From: an uncultured Isosphaeraceae bacterium
GTDB taxonomy: Bacteria; Planctomycetota; Planctomycetia; Isosphaerales; Isosphaeraceae
Assembly (NCBI GenBank): GCA_945957605.1
Contig: CAMFLR010000021.1
Coordinates: 58,814 to 122,813, forward strand
DNA length: 64,000 bases
Reading direction: 5' to 3'
Shown: positions 63,688 through 64,000 of the stretch, piece by piece
Layout: each line of letters starts with the position of its first letter
How positions within the stretch are numbered: position 1 is the stretch's first letter
Made by a program: the position numbers and the translations under genes
Notes under the pieces: generated by a model
What the model saw: the letters and a program-made list of their open reading frames with translations, nothing else
Told to the model about the DNA's origin: nothing
Database searches by the model: none

Positions 63688-64000
63688 ATGCTCACGTCTC
63701 GCAGATCGCAGCAGACCATCGCCCGCGAAGTTGGGTTGCGTGGAATCAGTTTCATCGAAGGACGCGACGTCGAGCTGCGATTTCGTCCCGCCGAGGCCGA
63801 CACCGGAATTGTTTTCGTCCGTACCGATCTGCCTGAGCTCCCTTCTGTTCCCGCTCATGTGAAATATGTGATCCCTCGCCAGCGCAGGACGACCATCCAG
63901 CGCGGTGAAGCGGTCGTCGAAATGGTCGAGCACGTCATGGCCGCCCTCGCGGGCCTACAAATCGATAACTGCCGCGTCGAGATCGACGGTCCCGAAACGC
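63688..64000 (+). CDS. lpxC: UDP-3-O-acyl-N-acetylglucosamine deacetylase, 5' part
   Basis: Only the first 104 codons are in the window; the gene runs past position 64000. LpxC is the committed step of lipid A synthesis. The visible part begins MLTSRRSQQTIAREVGLRG and continues DVELRFRPAEADTGIVFVR. TDLPELPSVPAHVKYVIPRQ then ends in the conserved VEMVEHVMAALAGLQIDNCR, in which the zinc-ligand His is present. The remaining ligands and the active-site residues are beyond the window. Some planctomycetes encode LpxC fused to FabZ, which cannot be judged here. GGAG about 12 nt upstream supports ATG 63688. It follows ompH by about 175 nt. Confidence 0.9.
   Translation, partial: MLTSRRSQQTIAREVGLRGISFIEGRDVELRFRPAEADTGIVFVRTDLPELPSVPAHVKYVIPRQRRTTIQRGEAVVEMVEHVMAALAGLQIDNCRVEIDGPET

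Overview
The window looks like a chromosomal segment of a planctomycete (phylum Planctomycetota; Isosphaeraceae-like is my best guess, which I cannot confirm without a search). The evidence is the gene set: two DUF1080 sugar-hydrolase-like proteins, a DUF1559 prepilin with its small lipoprotein, a planctomycete-type c-heme domain, a DUF4159/terpenoid-cyclase-like protein, an exported beta-helix protein with an LExRxxLS-type N-terminal motif, HemQ, and an OmpH-LpxC pair that implies a Gram-negative envelope. Coding DNA is GC-rich, so many long antisense shadow ORFs appear. I saw no rRNA, tRNA, CRISPR array, transposase or integrase.

Layout. 1-3.4 kb: the tail of a ROK-family protein, a small zinc-binding HNH-like protein, then a response regulator and histidine kinase operon read leftwards from a near-perfect sigma70 promoter. 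3.9-8.5 kb: a DUF1080 protein, a repeat-rich gap, thiol peroxidase, a large membrane protein and a PA0069-type radical SAM protein. 8.7-17 kb: MnmG, an STN-domain-like exported protein, an unknown membrane-anchored protein, a 757-residue DUF4159 protein, HtrA/DegQ with a clear terminator, and an RlmN-like methyltransferase. 18-24 kb: a 1-kb non-coding leader, a secreted beta-helix protein, and an MmpL transporter followed by a TPR protein.

24-33 kb: a small unknown gene, the second DUF1080 protein running into an ABC-2 exporter (whose ATPase has no ordinary start codon in the expected place), a c-heme protein whose second half resembles an inactivated zinc peptidase, a cupin, a ribokinase-family kinase, a small unknown gene, and the HemQ-DUF2007 operon facing left. 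33-46 kb: a cyclase-family hydrolase, CysK next to a JAMM peptidase, the DUF1559 pair, Ndk, LigA, a 908-residue WD40 protein, an SDR oxidoreductase and an HExxH protein. 46-57 kb: exported peroxiredoxin, a lipocalin-like/DUF1349-like protein, a GT39-like membrane protein with TPRs, a TAT-exported sugar isomerase-like protein, several small accessory genes, the GTPase Der and two tandem paralogous membrane proteins. 57-64 kb: AcpS, a UvrD/PcrA helicase, PdxJ, DapA, an ArsR-type regulator, OmpH and the start of LpxC.

Most of the window is conserved housekeeping (tRNA and rRNA modification, replication and repair, B6, lysine/peptidoglycan, cysteine, heme and lipid A synthesis) mixed with lineage-specific exported proteins. 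I found no convincing new defence or mobile system. The best leads are the heme/pseudo-peptidase fusion, the CysK-JAMM pair, the ABC ATPase start, the dispersed palindromic repeats, and the two-component system with unusual domain make-up.
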